Shown: positions 61,442 to 64,000 of the stretch, piece after piece
Layout of the letters: the number at the start of each line of letters is the position of its first letter
Numbering within the stretch: position 1 is the stretch's first letter
Assembly (NCBI GenBank): GCA_020723305.1
Contig: DYJC01000006.1
Location: forward strand, 1 to 64,000
Direction of reading: 5' to 3'
DNA from: Desulfosudis oleivorans
GTDB lineage: Bacteria > Desulfobacterota > Desulfobacteria > Desulfobacterales > SURF-7
DNA length: 64,000 bases
The notes under the pieces: generated by a model
Seen by the model: the letters and a program-made list of their open reading frames with translations, nothing else
Databases searched by the model: none
What the model was told of the DNA's origin: nothing
Translations under genes and position numbers: made by a program

Positions 61442-61792
61442 ATGAAAATAAAACATTATACCCAGATTGAACCCAAACACTTTGACAGTGATCTTGTAAA
61501 AGGCGTGAATGGGCGGTTACTGATCGGGAAATCAGATGGAGCTGAAAATTTCTGTATGAGGCTTTTTGAACTGGCCCCGGAAGGATTCTCACCCAGACAC
61601 TCTCATGAATGGGAACATGAAATCTTTGTCCATGCCGGACATGGTTCGGTTTTCAAGGAAGGGGATTGGATTCCCCTGGAAGCCGGGAACGTAGTGTTCA
61701 TTCCAGGAAATGAAGAACATCAGATCAAAAATACCGGTGATACACCTTTATTGTTTCTCTGTCTGATACCAAAAGGGCCTCCGGAGTTATAG
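61442..61792 (+). CDS. Cupin-domain protein
   Basis: A 116-residue single-domain cupin. The metal-binding HxH...E...H motif is visible in RHSHEWEHEIFVHAG (about 54-68) and the second motif in PGNEEHQIKN (about 89-98). Function of small cupins ranges from isomerases to sensors and cannot be deduced. GGAG sits eight bases before the ATG. It follows mobB by 34 bases and is probably co-transcribed. Confidence 0.88.
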   Translation: MKIKHYTQIEPKHFDSDLVKGVNGRLLIGKSDGAENFCMRLFELAPEGFSPRHSHEWEHEIFVHAGHGSVFKEGDWIPLEAGNVVFIPGNEEHQIKNTGDTPLLFLCLIPKGPPEL

Positions 61793-61803
61793 GCTTAAAC
61801 CTG

Positions 61804-61867
61804 CCGGTTGGACCGTTAGCCGGTTAGCCGGTTAGCCGGTTAGCCGGTTGGCCGGTTGGCCGGTTGG
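61804..61867. repeat. 8-bp tandem repeat array
   Basis: Six exact-length units of CCGGTT(A/G)G (three with AG from 61820, three with GG from 61844) follow two degenerate units from 61804. It lies 12 bases past the cupin stop codon, between cupin and the DUF2889 gene. The array is GC-rich and has not been assigned a function. Confidence 0.85.
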
Positions 61868-61947
61868 CTGCAAGGAACACCGACTTTATTTTAAAAAACC
61901 AATTGTTAGATTCACTGGCTCGACTGAGCCAGGTCAGGAATGAATAA

Positions 61948-62484
61948 ATGAGCGAGCTGAAACAGCAGATCGGAGAAAAAGTCCACACCCGGAATATCGA
62001 GATATCCACTTTTGAGTGCAAGCAAGGCGGCATTATCGTTCAGGCGGAATTAAAAGACAATCGTTTGCAATCCTATTATAAATTTAATGGAGAAAAATCC
62101 GCTCCCCACCTGGTTCATCACATGATCATCCGGATGCATGTGGAAGGAACGGAACTGACGATAAAGGCAATCGAGGCTGAAATGCCGGGAATCCCCCGGG
62201 TGGATTGCATTGAAACCCGGAAAAGCCTGGATATCGTAAAAGGGATGAGTATTGCCCCGGGGTTTACTGCAAAGATCAAACAGATATTGGGGGGTGCCAG
62301 CGGATGTTCGCACCTGACAACACTTCTTCTTGCAATGGCACCGGCCGCAGTACAGGGTTACTGGGCTCATTTTGCACGCAAACCCTTGCCAAAGAAATTC
62401 TCCCCTGATATCATGAATCAATACCTGATCGATACCTGCTGGGTGTGGAGAAAAGAAGGAAAGCTGGCCAAGGAATTTCTATAG
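61948..62484 (+). CDS. DUF2889 domain protein
   Basis: A 178-residue cytoplasmic protein of the DUF2889 family, with typical signatures PHLVHHMIIRMHVEGTELTIKAIE (about 53-76, a shortened form), GMSIAPGF and GASGCSHLTTLL (about 116-127). The family's function is unknown. The gene starts with ATG after GGAATGAATAA, and a small membrane-protein gene follows 70 bases later. No hint of a partner is present beyond the plus-strand order. Confidence 0.8.
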   Translation: MSELKQQIGEKVHTRNIEISTFECKQGGIIVQAELKDNRLQSYYKFNGEKSAPHLVHHMIIRMHVEGTELTIKAIEAEMPGIPRVDCIETRKSLDIVKGMSIAPGFTAKIKQILGGASGCSHLTTLLLAMAPAAVQGYWAHFARKPLPKKFSPDIMNQYLIDTCWVWRKEGKLAKEFL

Positions 62485-62554
62485 GTGGAACGATGCAATT
62501 CGTTACTTCCCCATACAATGAAATTCGGTCAATCGTAATGCCGGAGGAGACACC

Positions 62555-62776
62555 ATGAGACCGACAAAAGAGATGATACTGGAGACCAAACAGCTTGTCA
62601 GCGAAACCGACCGGAATATTCAGCAGATTATCAAAGAAAATGATCTTCAGTTACAAACCATCCGGAACCGGAAAGAGAGTGATGTAACCATCAACAGAAA
62701 ACTCATCTACGGTTCCGCAATCCTGATCGCTCTTCTGCTGTCATATCCAATTTACCGTTTTTTCTTTTTCGAATGA
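62555..62776 (+). CDS. Small single-pass membrane protein
   Basis: A 73-residue protein: a charged, mostly helical N-terminal part (about 1-45) followed by one transmembrane helix (about 50-68) and a short aromatic tail. No family is recognised. GGAGGAG stands seven bases before the ATG, and the stop codon overlaps the start of the glycosyltransferase gene (ATGA), which supports a real gene coupled to it. It may anchor the transferase to the membrane; this is inference. Confidence 0.7.
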   Translation: MRPTKEMILETKQLVSETDRNIQQIIKENDLQLQTIRNRKESDVTINRKLIYGSAILIALLLSYPIYRFFFFE

Positions 62777-63867
62777 CCTCACCCAAAAAGCATATTGCGT
62801 ATTTTATCTCCTCTCATGGTTTCGGGCACGCTGCACGTGCTTCTGCCGTGATGCAGGCAATGACCGAAAAAGATCCGGCGATCTGTTTCCACATTTTCAC
62901 CAAAACCCCGAAATGGTTTTTCCAGGAATCTTTGTCCAACGATTTTGCTTATTTATCCACGCAAACCGATATCGGCCTTGCCCAGAAAACTCCTTTTCAT
63001 GCAGATCTGTCTTTAACCATTGAACAACTGGATGCCTTTTATCCCTTTCAGACCCGGCAGATTTCAGAACTGGCCCACCAATTAAAGCAGAAAAGAATCA
63101 GACTTGTTCTCTGTGACATATCCCCTCTTGGAATTGCCGTAGCAAAACAGGCAGAACTCCCGTCTGTTCTCATCGAAAACTTCACCTGGGACTGGATATA
63201 CAGAGAATACGAAAATGCTTTTCCTAAGATTAAACAACATATCCAATATCTGGAAACCCTGTTTCAGCAAGCCACCTTCCACATCCAGACCGAACCGATC
63301 TGTGACCGGAAGGATTCAACCATGAAAACCATGCCGGTAAGCAGAAAAAGCAGAAGTTCAAAAGAAGCAGTGCGGGAAAAATTGAAAATCAATACAGATG
63401 ATAAAATGATCCTGATTACTACCGGAGGGATAAAGCAGAAACTGTCTTTCCATAACCAACTGATATCCAGGGAACATATGATATTCGTGATCCCGGGAGG
63501 AAATAGTTATTTTGAAAAAAAAGGCAATCTTATTCAATTCCCCCACCACTCAGAATTCTTTCATCCGGATCTGGTCAATGCCGCAGATGCAGTAATCGGA
63601 AAAGCCGGATACAGCACCATTGCGGAAGTGTATCATGGCCGGATACCGTTTGGATTTGTTTGCCGGCCGGATTTCCGGGAATCGCACAAACTGGAGGAGT
63701 TCATACAAAGGGAGATGACCGGTCTGATGATCCAGGAACATGAATTTCAGGATGGAAGCTGGATTTCCAGACTTGATGAGCTTCTCACCCTGCCCTGCCC
63801 CCGGAAACCGGAACAGAACGGGGCAGACAGGATTGCGAATTTTGTTTTAACAAATGATTTTCTGTGA
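62773..63867 (+). CDS. GT-B glycosyltransferase, MurG/GT28-like
   Basis: A 364-residue cytoplasmic enzyme with the two-lobe GT-B pattern. The N-terminal shows the loop SSHGFGHAARA (about 13-23), and the C-terminal donor half includes LITTGGIKQ (about 215) and GKAGYSTIAEVYHGRIP (about 276), close to the GxGxxTxxE motif that binds the nucleotide in MurG-type enzymes. The sugar and acceptor are unknown. It is coupled to the small membrane protein upstream by a four-base overlap. Confidence 0.82.
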   Translation: MTSPKKHIAYFISSHGFGHAARASAVMQAMTEKDPAICFHIFTKTPKWFFQESLSNDFAYLSTQTDIGLAQKTPFHADLSLTIEQLDAFYPFQTRQISELAHQLKQKRIRLVLCDISPLGIAVAKQAELPSVLIENFTWDWIYREYENAFPKIKQHIQYLETLFQQATFHIQTEPICDRKDSTMKTMPVSRKSRSSKEAVREKLKINTDDKMILITTGGIKQKLSFHNQLISREHMIFVIPGGNSYFEKKGNLIQFPHHSEFFHPDLVNAADAVIGKAGYSTIAEVYHGRIPFGFVCRPDFRESHKLEEFIQREMTGLMIQEHEFQDGSWISRLDELLTLPCPRKPEQNGADRIANFVLTNDFL

Positions 63868-64000
63868 TAGAGGCGAAACCGTCCACTCCGGCCCTTATTC
63901 TGTTGATGGTTATATTCAAAAAGGGCCATTTATCAGTGGTTCAGCAATCATCATTCAAGAGCTGGATGGAAGTTTCAATCCGACCGGAGTTACCTATCAG
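63854..64000 (+). CDS. Partial gene at window edge, possible lipoprotein family
   Basis: An open frame from an ATG inside the end of the glycosyltransferase gene to the last base. Its visible 49 residues include GYIQKGPFISGSAII then QELDG and TG, which resemble the start of a group of large exported proteins carrying a QKGPF-type motif behind a lipoprotein signal. Here that signal is missing: a stop codon lies six bases upstream of the ATG, and a cysteine occurs as residue 4. The gene is cut off by the window, so its size and integrity are unknown. It could be 5'-truncated or use a different start. Confidence 0.45.
   Translation, partial: MIFCDRGETVHSGPYSVDGYIQKGPFISGSAIIIQELDGSFNPTGVTYQ

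Noticed and set aside
61804-61867. CRISPR-like array
   Set aside because: Units of 8 bases without spacers are simple tandem repeats, and there are no cas genes.

Overview
The window looks like chromosomal DNA of a strictly anaerobic Gram-negative bacterium of the Desulfobacterota, most likely a sulfate reducer of the Desulfobacterales. The indications are a one-chain pyruvate:ferredoxin oxidoreductase, an iron-sulfur class I fumarase, a 600-residue-type acyl-CoA dehydrogenase, several single-domain PilZ proteins, an HDOD protein, LptD and TonB envelope machinery, and a DUF2232 gene inside the rpsF-rpsR-rplI operon. This assignment is inferred from gene content only. I saw no rRNA, tRNA, CRISPR array or complete insertion sequence.

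Layout. 1-1.1 kb: a gene-poor edge with a dispersed-type palindromic repeat and a DUF1232 gene. 1.1-20 kb, all on the minus strand: three PilZ proteins alternating with central metabolism (PFOR, fumarase, HtpG, acyl-CoA dehydrogenase), a hybrid sensor kinase, an HDOD protein, uvrA and pdxA. 20.0-20.7 kb: an AT-rich divergent spacer. 20.7-33.2 kb, all on the plus strand: a DnaA with an unusual DNA-binding signature, a GlcD-type oxidase, then an envelope locus made of a DUF2860 barrel, an exported DUF1016-N-like protein, a 7TM LytS-type kinase, a LytTR regulator, ExbD, TonB, ExbB, a TonB-dependent receptor and a lipoprotein. 33.3-41.1 kb, minus strand: inositol phosphatase, HflX, DnaB, the ribosomal operon L9/DUF2232/S18/S6, and a PLP enzyme. 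41.5-44.1 kb, plus strand: a MurA paralogue and a putative glycosyltransferase. 44.1-45.5 kb: two divergent exported proteins. 45.5-60.5 kb, minus strand: lptD, a NusG-like factor, an HU/IHF protein, holB, ricT, metG, a penicillin-binding protein, kdnA, kdnB and a 1251-residue GlmS-like enzyme. 60.9-64 kb, plus strand: mobB, a cupin, a DUF2889 protein, a small membrane protein, a glycosyltransferase and the start of a further gene cut by the window edge.

Three points deserve most attention. First, kdnA and kdnB (8-amino-Kdo synthesis) are followed by a greatly enlarged GlmS whose catalytic cysteine lies 51 residues inside the reading frame, so it would need propeptide removal. Second, a MurA paralogue keeps the key catalytic residues except one substrate-site asparagine and is paired with a glycosyltransferase. 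Third, a self-contained TonB uptake locus carries its own two-component system and an exported relative of a domain normally found in cytoplasmic nuclease-type proteins. In addition, two copies of a palindromic element of about 120-145 bp sit in the same transcriptional orientation, each directly after a stop codon and before the next gene.

Together the genes describe pyruvate and fatty-acid oxidation, c-di-GMP and phosphorelay signalling, and extensive outer-membrane and LPS biogenesis.
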